64,000 nt of DNA from Cycas panzhihuaensis (Eukaryota > Cycadophyta), in assembly GCA_023213395.1 (NCBI GenBank), contig CM041465.1, forward strand, positions 27,225,741 through 27,289,740. The letters run 5' to 3'. Shown in pieces: positions 22,001 through 32,509 of this stretch. Each line of letters opens with the position of its first letter. Position 1 is the first letter of the stretch. The translations under genes were made by a program, and so were the position numbers. The notes under the pieces were generated by a model. The model searched no databases, was not told where the DNA came from, and was given only the letters and a program-made list of their open reading frames with translations.

Positions 22001-22520
22001 ACCTCTACATGGATTGACAAAATCTAGTAGAAAGTTTACTTGGGGTTCCAAGGAGGAAGAAGCCTTTCTTCTTTTAAAGAAGAAAATTTGTGAAGCACCG
22101 GTTTTGGCAATGCCAAATTTGCAAAGGCCTTTTGAAGTAGAAGCTGATGCAAGTGGAAATGCGATGGGAGTCGTCCTTATTCAAGATGGGAAGCCTATTG
22201 CTTACCATTCGGAAGTCTTCACCCCTCAAGTGAAGAACTACCCAACATATGATCGAGAAATGTTCACACTTCATCAAGCATGCAAGCATTGGAGGTCATA
22301 CTTGCTCGGAAAAGAGGTTGTAGTTCATACCGATCATAAGCCTCTTCAATTTTTACAAACTCAAAGTAAATTACAACAAGCAAGACACATGAAGTGGATG
22401 AGTTATTTACAACAATTTAATATTGTAATTAAGTACAAAAAGGGATCTAATAACAAAATTGCTGATATGTTATCTAGACCACCTTGTTCCACTTCTTCTT
22501 CTACTTTTGTTTGTAGTTCT
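22001..22520 (+). pseudogene. Gypsy-B RNase H
   Basis: The open frame 21966-22736 holds a gypsy RNase H of the kind linked to RT. The first acidic residue is in FEVEADASGNAMGVVL (about 22135), the second in the TYDREMFTLHQACKHWRSYL block (about 22250) and the third in VVHTDHKPL (about 22325). It ends with KYKKGSNNKIADMLSRPP, the usual C-terminal motif. This is the best-preserved domain of the element. Confidence 0.92.
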
Positions 22521-23400
22521 CTTATGAGTTTGCAGGTGGAACCAATGCATCATGAGGAGTACAAAAACTTGTACCATGAAGATGAAGCTTTGAAGGAAGA
22601 ATTAGAGAACCTAGCAAAAGGAAGACCTTCCCTTTTGCTTGGAAGGATGGTCTACTTTTCAAAGGGGAGCAGCTCTATGTTCCATCAAAAGGAGACAAGA
22701 TCAAGTGGCTTAGAGAAGCCCATACTTCTAAAGTAGCTAGTCACTTTGGTATAGAGAAGACTTTAGCAAACTTGAGAAGATATGTTATATGTCCAAAAAT
22801 GCAAAATGATGTAAAAAAATATGTAAAAGGATGTGTAATGTGTAATACTTCTAAGCCTTCTTCTAATAAATTAGGATTGTATACACCACTTCCTATTCCC
22901 ACTAGGCCTTGGGAAAGTATCTCCATTGATTTTTTAGGGGGACTTCCCATGAATAGGAAGGGACATGATTATCTTTTTGTTGTTGTAGATAGGTTTAGTA
23001 AAATGATATGTCTAATACCTTGTAAGAAGACAATCACTGTATAAGAGCAATGAGTTATTCTTCGAGCATGTATGGAAGAATTTTGGCTTGCCTTCTTCCA
23101 TCATTTCAGATCGGGACACTTGATTCCTTTCATCATTTTGGAAGTCACTATGGGAGATGATAGATACCAAATTGAAGAGGAGTACAAGTTTCCATCCTCA
23201 AACAGATGGACAAATCAAGTAGTGAATGTAACTTTGGTACATCTATTGAGGGATACAATTCCAAGCATCCAAAGACTTGGGATGAATCATTGGCTTTTCT
23301 ACAATTTGCTTTTAATAGAGCAATGCATGCATCACACTCTAAAGCACCTTTTGAAGTTTGTTTGGGATACTTACCTCAAAGTCCATTTGACTTAGAATTT
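22521..23400 (+). pseudogene. Gypsy-B integrase
   Basis: The HHCC zinc finger is readable as HTSKVASHFG (after a break at 22734) and CVMCNTSKPSSNK near 22830. The catalytic core follows: SIDFLGGLP (first Asp, about 22925) and a SDRDT block (second Asp, about 23105). The third acidic position, near 23205, appears replaced in the frame that best fits, but a frameshift makes this uncertain. The core continues with WDESLAFLQFAFNRAMHAS and PFEVCLGYLPQSP (23280-23380). Several frame changes occur between 23040 and 23210. Confidence 0.88.
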
Positions 23401-23988
23401 TCCATGCAAGCTAAGGAAGGATCCGTCAAAGAGAAGGAGGAGCATGACAAGGCTTTAAGATACTTGGAGAAGATCCAGAAAGTCCACAAAGAAGTACATG
23501 ATCAACTTCTAAGGACTCAACAAAAGTACAAGGAAAGACATGACAAGCATAGGCAAGAGTGTACTTTCTAAGAAGGAGATTTAGTATGGTTATACTTGAG
23601 CAAGGAGAGGTTAAAAGGAGAAGGTAAGAAACTCAAACCTATAAGGTATGGACCATTCAAGATTTTGAGAAAAGTAGGTGGTAATGCTTTCCAACTTGAT
23701 CTTCCACCTTATATGCAAATATATTCAGTAGTAAATGTTGAATACTTAAAACTCTTTGAGCCCTCCATGCTAGATGAGGAACAGACTACCACTTTACCTT
23801 CAGTTGATGATTTGTATTTGGAAAGTGAGGAGCCTCTCAAGGAAGATTGTATCTTGGAGAGAAAATGTACCAAAACAAGACATAAGACACATGAATCTTT
23901 CAGATTGAGTAGGTGGCAATTGCCTAGTAAGTCCAAGTGGTTTAGTAGGCAACAAGGAGAACAACACTTCCCCCATATCCAATTCTAA
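23400..23988 (+). pseudogene. Gypsy-B integrase C-terminus with chromodomain-like tail
   Basis: The open frame to 23571 contains a coil-like segment (KEEHDKALRYLEKIQKVHKE). After a TAA near 23569 the frame 23596-23988 holds KLKPIRYGPFKILRKVGGNA, then VVNVEYLKLF, the post-integrase block that precedes chromodomains. The tail CILERKCTKTRHK followed by RLSRWQLPSK resembles a degenerate chromodomain with its usual W. This supports chromovirus membership. The stop at 23986 lies shortly before the polypurine tract. Confidence 0.82.
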
Positions 23989-24013
23989 TCCAAACAGGAG
24001 TTGGCTATTTTTC

Positions 24014-24029
24014 AAGGAAGGGGGAGCCA
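24014..24029 (+). other. Gypsy-B polypurine tract
   Basis: AAGGAAGGGGGAGCCA directly precedes the 3' LTR start TGATCC, the expected plus-strand primer. Confidence 0.9.
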
Positions 24030-25082
24030 TGATCCAGGAGGATCTACCATATGTTTACAGGATGCGGAAAATGCTAGGCATTGGAATAACTAAAAGAGAT
24101 ATGGCCAAATGGTATCAAAATTGTATGAAATTTTATATAAAGGGATAAGACACATCCCACTAGATTTGTACAAAAGGTGGGGTTCAGAAAATATCATTTG
24201 ATTAGAGTTCAAGCCTTGTCTTTGCATAAAAATTAATCCCACAGCTAGCAGAAATAATAGAAAATATATATTATAATTATATGAATAGAAATATGGCCAA
24301 ATGACATCCAAATGAGGTAAAATTTTGAGGAAACGGAGGAGACATACGTTCCCATATGTGTACCAAATTTGAGATGAATTAGAGTCCTCTAAGGTTAGTT
24401 ACAAGCTGCAACATTTAAGAATTGCATGAAGGCCACTTGGACAGCAGAAAAACAACAAATACATATTATTATTAAATGAATAAAAATGTAGTCAAGTGAC
24501 ATCAAAATGAGCTGAAAACTTGAGGAAGATGAGGGGACATATGTTTCTATATGTGTACCAAATTTTACCCAAATTGGAGTATGTTAGGATCTGTTACAAG
24601 CTACAACTTTTTAAGAATTGTATGAAGGCCACTTGGACAACATGCATTCTGGTGGTTAGTGGTTATACCTGCATGATTGCCACTTGTTAAACATGCAATT
24701 CAGGTTTGTTTCTATAAATTGAGCACTTCTACAGGTTGGAGAGGTGGTTCTTGGAGACCTGACTTGGGAAGCATCCTTGGAGAGGCATTTGGAGGGTTGG
24801 AGTCCCCCTTATGGTATAATTGTATCATTTATTCCTTGTAATTTTACCATTCTTTTGCTAGTTGATTTCTCCACCATTAAATGGAGATTTTCATGGTTTA
24901 ATAAAAGTATTACTCCTCATACTTTTAGATCAATGTAAAGAATAAATGATTTGGTGTAGAATTTTCCTTTCATGGGCTCATTGTTGTTTTGATGTTATTG
25001 AGCTTTCTACACTAACTCCTAGGATCTCAAGGAGGAAAGGTTGATAATTGATTTCTTCACCAACTAAGCTCTTTTGGGATCA
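24030..25082 (+). repeat. Gypsy-B 3' LTR (1,053 bp)
   Basis: It starts TGATCCAGG and ends TTTTGGGATCA, and is the partner of 8584-9635. The internal 196-bp duplication is present here too (AGCAGAA at 24247 and 24443). Confidence 0.94.
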
Positions 25083-25087
25083 GGGAG
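25083..25087. repeat. Target-site duplication of Gypsy-B, right (GGGAG)
   Basis: GGGAG directly follows the LTR, matching 8579-8583. Confidence 0.9.
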
Positions 25088-26387
25088 TATAATGATATTC
25101 AAATAAAATTCATGGGATGAAAGATAAGGTGGGGTTTACAAAAATGCAATTGTGGTATAAGAGCTAGGACTTATATAAGGACCAAATTTTATGGTTATTA
25201 ACTTTAGAGGTACACTTATCAAACTTTGGATGAGATAGATTTTCATCTGTTAGGTTTACTAGACATAATGGTTAGGGTTTAGAAATTTCATAGATATTGG
25301 GTTCACTAGTGAGGGAGGTAGAATAGGGCATCGACCACCATATTTTTCTTTATTTATTTATACTCAATGATAAAATAAAACACTTATAAGTGGTTGATCC
25401 ATTTAGCTTGCTCTTTTGATAAGACTAGTTGATCCAAAAGATGATGAAGGGTATGATGGTTTGTTAAGATAGTGAACTTAGATTTTAGAAGATACTAATT
25501 CCATTTATTAATGGTGTGCAAAATAATTCTCATATCTTTTTGATATGTCAATAAGAAATATTTATGGTCTTTAAGTTTGTAACTCTCAAAATCTATTGGG
25601 TGAAAATTTTGCATCAAGATAATACATATGCTAAATCTTGAAGCATCACATTCTAACTCAAAGGGTTGAAAAAAGTCAAGAATGGTAAGAATAGAGGTAG
25701 ATGTCATGACAAATTTAAAATTATTGAAGGCTTTCTCTACCTCTTCTAACCATTTGAATGCATCTTTCTATGGTAAGTTTGTTAGTGGGGCTACTGAGGA
25801 GACATAATTATGGACAAAGCATTAATAAAATCCCATGACTCTTAGGAGAACTCATAGTTAAGTAAGGTTTTTAGGTGTAGGCCACATTATCATAATAGAA
25901 ACTTTATCTAGATTAACTTAGACTACATTTAATGAAATAATATGCCTAATATATTGTAATTTTATTTTATCAAATTAGTGTTTAAACAATTTAGTATACA
26001 AGTGGTATTAAGTGAGGATTTAGATAATAATTTCTAAATGTTGAAGATGGTCATCCAAATTTTGATTGTATATAAAGATGCCATAAAAAATGATGATAAT
26101 TTTATAAAGGAATGGGATAAATATTTTATTCATTAGATCTTTGGAATACTATAGGGGCATTGCAAAGGGCAAAAGGCATAACCTTCAATTTAAAATGGTT
26201 ATGGTATATCCTAAAGTTAGTTTTATGATGGTCCTTTAGCATAACGGGTATTTGATAATATTTAGATTGAAGATCTAAATTAGAAAAAATGGTTGGACCA
26301 TGTATTTTATCTAGAATATTACATTATTAGTATTACTAGTCATGAGAAGTATAATTATATGGAAAGACTCTAGATGGTTTAGTGTGA
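25088..26387 (-). pseudogene. Split chromovirus, RNase H and reverse transcriptase part
   Basis: The minus strand encodes a gypsy RNase H at 25707-25495: PFELECDASRFSICIILMQ and IDFESYKLKDHKYF, then a Trp-containing TINKWN. Upstream on the same strand are a degraded RT (FKLKVMPFALCNAPIVFQ near 26200) and the palm block DLQSKYYQIPV near 26255. The YLDD region near 26080 is destroyed. The RT fingers are not visible before a copia-like LTR begins near 26388. Together with 7364-8578 it forms one element, RT-RH here and integrase there, in the correct order for the minus strand. Confidence 0.78.
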
Positions 26388-26710
26388 TGTTAGTTATAAA
26401 ATTTTGAGTAAGGGTTGCTAAACCCTCCATTGAAATATAAGGCTGCTTGGGCCACCAATAGGATCATTTAAAAGGGACCCTCTTTGTCTATTTAAGGGTT
26501 GCAAATTATAGAAGAAGGAAAGTTGTCATTTTTACTGTTAAGAGAATAGTACAATGGTACTCATTTAGTATTCTATTTATGTTTACTTTCACTCCTTGTG
26601 TACTTTTGATATAATTTATGTGCTAAAAGATAATAAAGTTACTATAATTCTCTTGTTTGTCATCTTCTATTACTACTTTGTAAGGAAATATAATGGAGTT
26701 AGTTCTCTAA
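26388..26710 (+). repeat. 5' LTR of a copia-like element (remnant)
   Basis: A sequence starting TGTTAGTTATAAAA ends next to a PBS-like site at 26712. It contains a TATA-like GTCTATTTAAG near 26490. No second copy lies in the window, so the start is a best guess; it coincides with the loss of the chromovirus RT signal. Confidence 0.45.
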
Positions 26711-26711
26711 G

Positions 26712-26723
26712 TGGTATTAGAGT
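26712..26723 (+). other. Primer-binding site of the copia-like remnant
   Basis: TGGTATTAGAGT followed by AAGGTTC matches the initiator-Met PBS with two C-to-T changes. Confidence 0.65.
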
Positions 26724-27251
26724 AAGGTTCAATGGTCTAGTAAAGGCATCTAAGAGATGGAAAAAGGGATTTTTTTTCCTTCCTTAGTGACTCTCAAAAC
26801 TCTTTCCTATAAAATTCTTTTTCCAAGATTCAATCATTTCAAATTTATTTTATTCTAGGGTAGACAATGTTACTTGACAATTATCCTTTTCTATTCCTCC
26901 TCTTTTTGACATAAGGGTAGATAACTCTACTTGGAAACTACTTATGTTATTTAAGTAGAGACCCTATGCTTGGGGTCTATAAACATCATAAGGATATGTC
27001 AATTTAGGCTAAGTGTATTATGGATTTTTTGCCTTTTAAACTAAGCCTTGGATAGAATTTGTCTATAAAATTAAGCCTTTATATACCTTTGGATATATCA
27101 AAGGATCCTTATATGATCCTCCCTACCTTACTTAAAATAAGAATCCAGTCATTTGTTTGTCATTCTATGGTGTATGGTTTAGTGGTCAGTGTTTATAAGC
27201 TACTCTACACAAACTTCTCTAAATCTTATTATAGGTATTATAAAGGCAAAT
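26724..27251 (+). other. Leader of the copia-like remnant, cut by the Tat-like LTR
   Basis: I see no coding signal here. The stretch follows the PBS and ends where the Tat-like 5' LTR begins, so the Tat-like element probably inserted into this leader. Confidence 0.4.
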
Positions 27252-29556
27252 TGTTTCACCAAAACTTGGTTTCTTATTTACATTTGTGAATTTTGGTGTA
27301 GCTTTTGTATGATTTCATGTGAAAGGTGAACAATAGATTTATTTTATGATGAATTAGGCCATGTTTTGATGAAGAAATATATTGATTTTACTTCGTGATG
27401 TATTTTGAATAATGATGTGATGTGTATTTTACTATCACCTACTGATGACTGAGACTATGACACTAAATTTTTTCCTTCATAATCAATTTAATCTAACATT
27501 TCCTTTAAAACTTATTATTTTTATGTTTTATTCTTAATTTCACACGAATTTATGATTTTTGATCATTTTTGGGCTTGTGCTTATTATTTTCATCTTGTTT
27601 TGGGCTTCTTTACTTATTCATAAAGTCATTTATACTTCAATTTATATTTAAAAATTATTTTTAAATTTTTTGATGAGTTCATTTTCATTTTTCTATTTGT
27701 CACATTTTTAGTATTGCCAAAAGCATAACTGATCGTATTTTTAGAGTCAAGTCATATTTTTGGTAGGAGTAAAAATGACTAGTCATATTTTTGACTGTTA
27801 TACATATAAAACTTGGATAGCACACTAGATTTTTATATACCACTACCTAGATTTGATGGAATCTTATCTTTTCGACACCTAAGAATGATCAGAATAGTAT
27901 TGTTTTTTCTCATTCAAAGTAGGACTATGAATTTCTTAAGATTGATGTGGATTTTGAGAGACTTTTTTAGGACTATTACTATTGTGACTTCAAGATTGAT
28001 TTTAATGATACTTATGGATGAAATCAAGAGAAGATTTTAATGCTATGACTTCTTGCTCTTTGATATTCAAATGTTGGTGGTTTGTTCTTCAAGTTCTATG
28101 GTTTTTTTTTAAGTTGTCATCATCAAAATTCTTCTAAATTGGTAAGATCTTTCCTATGTGATTTCTTGTCATTTCCTTATCTACCAAAGGTTATTTCTTA
28201 CTTAAAATTTGCTCTTCATTTTGGCTAATTATTATAGTAATCTTGTATGTAGTTTTAGCTTGGAATATTAACTAAAAGGTTAGCCCTTTATGGAGTTCAT
28301 GAGGGATAGACTAACGTGGGGCATGGCCATCTCTCCACTATTCAAATGGCTACCTCTTCCCATTCTTCTTTAGTAGACCATATTCCAAGCAGTTTGCCAT
28401 CCCTTTTGGCTTGTGTTTGGTTGTGGTTTAGCCCTTATTACTTGTTGTTTTTCTTCCTTTACTTATTTTAAAGGAAAACCTTAGAAAGAATTAATCAGAT
28501 AAAAGAAAAGAGCCATTATGAGGTAGAATTTTGTATTAGGAAAGAAGTCTAGGTTTCATTGTGTGGTTGATTTCATTCTTAGATTTACTTTCTTCTTTTG
28601 AAAAGAGAAGTTTGGATTGATAAATGGAATGTATACTTGACTTTTTAGATTACTACATGTTCAAGGATCCCTTTGGAGTCTTTCTTGCTCTAATTGAGAT
28701 AGAATCTTAAAGTTGTGTGGCTTGTTTCTTCTTTGAGGATTGTAATTAAAGTTTTGTTATTTACATATAATTTTAGGGGTCTAAAAATTTATTTTAAATA
28801 GTAGTAGTATGTCTTTGAAATTTATCCTTTATATTGTAGAATCTTCATTCAAAGAAAAGATGACATATGTGATATAAAGATCTTTCAATTAACATTGCAT
28901 GTTATTAAATTCTTTGAATGTTTGCATAAAGCAATTGCATGGTATGTTATATTTCTTGTTAGCACTTTTTCTTTCATAGTGAAGTGTGCATTTTACATTT
29001 AAAAGGATAGTCTTGTATTTGTATTTATATGATTTATATTTAAACCAAAAAAAAAAAAGTTGTATGCATTTAGTTTTCTTTGCTTATTAGTTAAAGGTAG
29101 AATAAGCCTTGTTGCTTCATTGATTGCCTTTATTGATTTTATTTTATTTTGTTAAACATAAAAGACAAAAATAAAACAAAAACATAAAAAGAAAAAGAAC
29201 CAAAATAATTTCTATTTACTTAACCCTTTTTCTTTATTCAAGTAAAGCTCAAAAGGTTGAAATAATCAAAGGATATAAGTCCCTAGGAAGGATATAGGGA
29301 ATATTGTCAGAGTAGCTTTGAACTTAGAACTCCGTCACCTAGTTGTATAGGTTAGTAGATTCTACTACCCCCATACATCCATGCCTTTTGTCACATCCCT
29401 TGAAAGCATAACTAAGTGAAGACTCCTTCTTAGGAGTTAGGTAAAGGTGGTTACTTAGGTCTTCTTAAACCTCATATCTCCTACTCGTGATTGAAATAAA
29501 AGAAATACCCCACCGATTAAGAGATATCTAGTTTAAGTTCACCTGAGATAACATCA
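27252..29556 (+). repeat. Tat-like 5' LTR (2,305 bp)
   Basis: It starts TGTTTCACCAAAACTTGG and ends GATAACATCA, 6 bases before the PBS. Its first 1.39 kb align with 61737-63130, clearly diverged by eye. It holds a perfect 12-bp palindrome at 27775-27786. ORFs inside are short and not conserved. Confidence 0.9.
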
Positions 29557-29562
29557 TTTTTC

Positions 29563-29580
29563 TGGTGACTATACTGGGGA
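29563..29580 (+). other. Tat-like primer-binding site
   Basis: TGGTGACTATACTGGGGA lies 6 bases after the LTR. The form TTCTGGYGAC...CTGGGGA is typical of plant Tat/Athila elements; the T in TGGTGAC probably replaced a C of a CpG. Confidence 0.85.
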
Positions 29581-29607
29581 GCTACCATTTGTTTTCTTTT
29601 TAAAGTA

Positions 29608-30884
29608 ATGGAAAATATGATGCCTACTCCTATGCGCTCTTTGAGGATCCGAGGCCTTCTTCCAGATCCTTAACCTCATTCTTTACACTTTGGTCAAGAT
29701 GTCTCATCATCTTATGTCGAATCTTCAGAACTTTAGGCTTATGACACTTATGTTTATCCTCCTAAAGATTCAACCTAATTGTACGACATACCCATGGATC
29801 AAGGCTATCTTAAACCCTCTCAATATCCTAGTGATCCTTCTTTTGTAGACCCCTCTTTTACACAAGAAGAACCACCTTCTATTCAAGTATATTTATCATT
29901 CTTTAAGCTAATTCTCACTAGGATTCCTACTGCACTACACATATCTAATTACCAAGATCCATTTCATTTGGAGACTCATACCATGACATCCCCATTACAA
30001 CATCTTTAGATTGATCCTTTGGGTGGGGATTATAAGTCAATAGAAGTAGAGTCTCCATCTAATTCCATTCAGACTCCTCATCCTTCTCAGCCTCCTTCAT
30101 CTAAACTTTCATCTAGATCTTATTCCCCTCCTTTAGAGGAAGTGGATGACCATAAGTTAACTCATTTGCAACCCCACCACTCTCCTCCTAGACAATAAGT
30201 TTAGATCCACTCTTCTTATACTATATCTTCTACGCATGAAGGTACTAATATTGTTCCTACCCATGGAAACCCTAATGCCTCTCATGCACCTACTTCTAGT
30301 CAAGTGGGTATGTCTTCACCTAGTCTATGACTTATTTGCTCTTACATCACTAGAGTTGTCTCTTCTCATCCTATTTCTTCCACCACTTAATTACCCCCTC
30401 ACACATTACATACAATTTTATCTCATGGTGTTAGACTTCACCCACCATCTCTTAGAGCATCTAATATGGTCCCTTCTTCTCAACATATTTATTATACTCA
30501 TTCTATCCATCCTCATGCTTCAGCTAGTCAATCACAATCTTTGAGAATCTTTAATCCCACTTCTTCTTCATACATTCTTAGATCTACTCTGCAAGTGAAT
30601 CCTTTTTCCACTTTCAATCTAATATTTCCCTAACATCTTATATCCTAAACCAACTCTATGGTTAACCCCATAGTGTGGTTTACTTCACAACCACAACAAC
30701 AATAATAGTTACAATAACTCATCCATCTGTCTACTCCCCATCCATCATCCTTGCCTAAATATTCTACTACGTTGAGGCCAAGGAGACCTTTCCTTGATTA
30801 TATGAAGTCTCCATTTCCATGCAAGATCCTTTTATCTCCTATGCCTCCTTTTCTTCCTAAGTTGCCTAAATTTTTTGATGACTT
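29608..30884 (+). pseudogene. Tat-like gag, N-terminal part
   Basis: The chosen start is the ATG at 29608 (MENMMPTPMRSLRI), 28 bases after the PBS. The frame is broken by TAG/TAA stops but continues with a Pro/Ser/Gln-rich region. It reaches PMPPFLPKLPKFFDD at about 30840-30883, the usual entry to the capsid domain. There Copia-2 interrupts it (TSD GACTT). The capsid continues at 41645 in the matching frame (DTSQDPTSHI). Confidence 0.72.
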
Positions 30885-31207
30885 TGTTAGGATAATGGCC
30901 ATCCTCAACATGTGTGTGCATGTACCTAGGGCCTCTAAAGGCCACTTAGAGCCATCTAAAGCCCACTAGAGCTAACATGCAGTTGTCTATTATGTTACCA
31001 AGGTATTTACTATGTTTATTTTATTTAAATTTTTATTATTTATTTAAATTATTAGGTAGAGGTATTTACCACCTCCCCAAAACTATTTATACTATGGGGA
31101 TACCTCCGTAGTATTTTTTAACATTGTTAACTATTTAGAAGTGGATATTAACTTAAATATGGATTCTACTTTGTAATCTATAGCCTTCTCTACTCTTTTC
31201 ACCTTCA
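30885..31207 (+). repeat. Copia-2 5' LTR (323 bp)
   Basis: It starts TGTTAGGATAATGG and ends CACCTTCA. Bases from about 31069 match 41505-41644. Confidence 0.8.
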
Positions 31208-31209
31208 TT

Positions 31210-31221
31210 TGATATCAGAGC
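31210..31221 (+). other. Copia-2 primer-binding site
   Basis: TGATATCAGAGC, the initiator-Met PBS with one G-to-A change, two bases after the LTR. Confidence 0.85.
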
Positions 31222-32504
31222 ACTGATCTACCTTCACAACAAGTGAGTATTTGATACTACATCACTTTTATATAGTTTTATTAATATTTTTTATATAATT
31301 TTTATTAATATTTGACTATAATTGATATGTTTGCTCTATTTGATCAGTATTTCTTTAGATTTTTATAGCTATAGTGGGTACATTCATCCTATAAATCATT
31401 TGGTGCAATTATTTTGAAGTTTTAATTGATATTTTTCAAGATTTTAATCATTTAACACCATTTTTTCAAGGTTTTTTCAAGTTCCTAAACTTTGGTAGGA
31501 TGGTGCGATCTTTGCAGTACTTATAACCACATCAAGTGACCACTCATTAGATTAATATCTAAGTCCTCTACACTCCAAAAAAGATGGTTCTAAAAGTTGT
31601 TGCTCCTATGATGAGTTATAGCTCCTAGAAGCTGACTGTATCTCACTGCTTATTAAAACCCCCATGTATTAAAGTTCAAATTACTTCATTTGGCTTTATT
31701 TCTCATTAGTATTCTTCGAAACTTGGTAGCAAAGTGTTTCTAAGTCTGTAGAATCTATTCATAATATTCTTTTAGCCTTGTTTTAGTTGTACAACACCTG
31801 CAACCTTCATAGTCTCATGATCTTTGGTAGGCTCATTCTTAGTATGTGCATATCCATTTCTTATTAAATTTTAAAGCCACCTTAACATTAATAAGAGCAA
31901 GTTGCTTCTCTATTTTTGTCATGTTTTGTGACCCCAGTGAGCAGAATAAGCTCCTAGAATGACTATTATCTATGCATCCTTCATTTATGTCATTCTTCAA
32001 TATTATAAATTAAAAAATCATTTTTTAAAGAAATTTCTCATTAATCTCTATCTCAAATCAATGGAACTCTACCTCACTATACTTTTAATCAGATCTAAGC
32101 TTATTTTCATCATTTTTTTGTGTCAAAATCACCCTCTATTTGCACCATTCATTGTGTAACTGCACGAGATTATTTTCATCAAAAACTTCACTGTTCTTCA
32201 AAGTTTCTTCATTGATCTTCATTAGGGATCTTCTGTGCTCCCTCCACATCTATCTCTATCAATTTCAAGATTGTTTCAGTTGATTTTTAATCAAAATATT
32301 TCCCTTTATGGCCATAGTCTACTGTGTAACCTATGCATTGCTTTTCTTTGTATTTTTCTTATTAAAAATTATACTTTTTTCAGTTTTTTCACACCAATCT
32401 TTATTGGGGATATGTGGCACTCTTTCTTGTAGTGGTTTTGACCAAATCCATGCTAATTTCATTGAGTTTGAATGATAATAGTCACCTATACCCATCACTA
32501 TTTT
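31222..32504 (+). other. Copia-2 leader, first part
   Basis: AT-rich, with no coding or structural signal that I can support. It lies between the PBS and the solo LTR insertion. Confidence 0.5.
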
Positions 32505-32509
32505 ATGAC
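32505..32509. repeat. Target-site duplication of the solo LTR, left (ATGAC)
   Basis: ATGAC pairs with ACGAC at 35084-35088. The single difference is T versus C in a CpG. Confidence 0.75.

Larger units (their letters stand above)
8584..25082 (+). mobile_element. Gypsy-B, chromovirus-like retrotransposon interrupted by a TR-GAG element
   Basis: LTRs (8584-9635 and 24030-25082), TSDs, a PBS, gag, protease, RT, RNase H, integrase, a chromodomain-like tail and a polypurine tract are all present in plus orientation. A 10,016-bp insertion splits its protease. Without it the element is about 6.5 kb. The LTR ends are TGATCC...GGATCA, a 6-bp inverted repeat. Frameshifts, stops and a deletion of the RT fingers show that this copy is dead. 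It inserted into the minus-strand chromovirus found on both sides. The LTRs look clearly more diverged from each other than those of Copia-1. Confidence 0.93.
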
